DNA of 5,515 nt, taken from an uncultured Collinsella sp. (GTDB lineage: Bacteria > Actinomycetota > Coriobacteriia > Coriobacteriales > Coriobacteriaceae). The notes under the pieces were generated by a model, which made no database searches, had not been told where the DNA came from, and was given only the letters and a program-made list of their open reading frames with translations. The DNA lies in the NCBI GenBank assembly GCA_900549215.1, contig URNJ01000118.1:1-5515 (forward strand). Reading direction: 5' to 3'. The position numbers were made by a program, and so were the translations under genes. The number at the start of each line of letters is the position of its first letter. Position 1 is the first letter of the stretch. Below, in pieces: positions 5,246-5,515 of this stretch.

Positions 5246-5515
5246 GTGTCTGATCAACAACAAGAAAACGAAATAACGACGACGCAAACGGCTCCCGCTG
5301 CACCGGTTGCGTCGGACCAGGTCGCGGCGCCCGCGCAAGCCTCGGCTCCTGAGACGCCTAAGGCTGCTTCGACGCCTACGCCTGCAGCGGCCGAGAAGGC
5401 CGTGCCTGCAACTGGTGAGGAGGCTGCTCCGGCAAAGCCCAAGCGCACGCGCCGCACGGCGCAGCCATGCCCGGTCCTCCGGATACACCGATCCGGTCAG
5501 CTCCAGCATTGCACC
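5246..5515 (+). CDS. N-terminus of a low-complexity, Ala/Pro-rich protein, possibly transcription terminator Rho; 3' partial
   Basis: A GTG at 5246 opens 90 codons to the window edge. An in-frame TGA at 5234-5236 rules out a start further upstream. The ribosome binding site is weak (AAAG at 5229-5232). The protein begins SDQQQENEITTTQTAP, runs through an Ala/Pro/Thr-rich acidic linker, and reaches a basic patch KPKRTRRT (residues 64-71). Actinobacterial Rho proteins carry disordered N-terminal extensions of this kind, and rho lies a few genes downstream of argS in other actinobacteria such as Mycobacterium, so rho is my best guess. No Rho RNA-binding or ATPase motif is in the window, and other proteins with disordered N-termini, such as IF-2, remain possible. 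From about residue 72 the composition changes abruptly (Cys, His, rare ATA and CGA codons), which suggests a frameshift or sequence error near 5460. Confidence 0.5.
   Translation, partial: MSDQQQENEITTTQTAPAAPVASDQVAAPAQASAPETPKAASTPTPAAAEKAVPATGEEAAPAKPKRTRRTAQPCPVLRIHRSGQLQHCT

Noticed and set aside
5138..5509. A 123-codon Arg/Ser/Leu-rich minus-strand frame opposite the right-edge gene
   Set aside because: It has the Arg-rich composition of a shadow of Ala/Pro codons, and the plus-strand GTG frame has the more protein-like N-terminus.

Overview
The window looks like ordinary chromosome from a high-GC actinobacterium, most likely class Coriobacteriia and probably Collinsella or a close relative. 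This is inferred from the strongly G/C-ending codons, the strong AGGAGG-type ribosome binding sites, AT-richer intergenic DNA, the style of the ProA, CarD-like and ArgRS proteins, and hairpin repeats with a CCTGTCCCC loop. It was not tested by any search.

Layout. Positions 1-1254 (+) hold nearly all of proA (gamma-glutamyl phosphate reductase, proline synthesis), missing only its first few codons. It converges on a minus-strand gene for a small HD-superfamily predicted hydrolase (1325-1924). Upstream of that, also on the minus strand, is a CarD-family RNA-polymerase-binding regulator (2033-2518). Near-identical 41-bp hairpins sit at 1269-1309 and 1979-2019, each 13-15 bases past the stop of a minus-strand gene, so they probably serve as terminators while also belonging to a dispersed repeat family. 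A 342-base AT-rich divergent region (2519-2860) separates the CarD-like gene from argS. It holds a candidate argS promoter and a cluster of TATGCA half-sites. argS (2861-4714, +) is complete and ends at a clean intrinsic terminator (4761-4793).

The 531-base gap after argS (4715-5245) is the least explained part. It holds a 27-bp inverted repeat 150 bases across (4840-4989) with internal hairpins and a competing outer pairing, then a diverged 21-base tandem repeat, a candidate promoter, and a leader with alternative hairpins. The last 270 bases begin a GTG-initiated gene with an Ala/Pro-rich, then Lys/Arg-rich N-terminus. By position after argS and by composition it may be the N-terminal extension of transcription termination factor Rho. 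Its last ~18 codons look frameshifted.

The genes do not form one pathway: proline synthesis, an uncharacterised HD hydrolase, a transcription regulator, tRNA charging and possibly transcription termination. No new defence, mobile or biosynthetic system is visible. The points of real interest are the structured intergenic repeats, the CarD-like protein without tryptophan, and the possible frameshift at the right edge.
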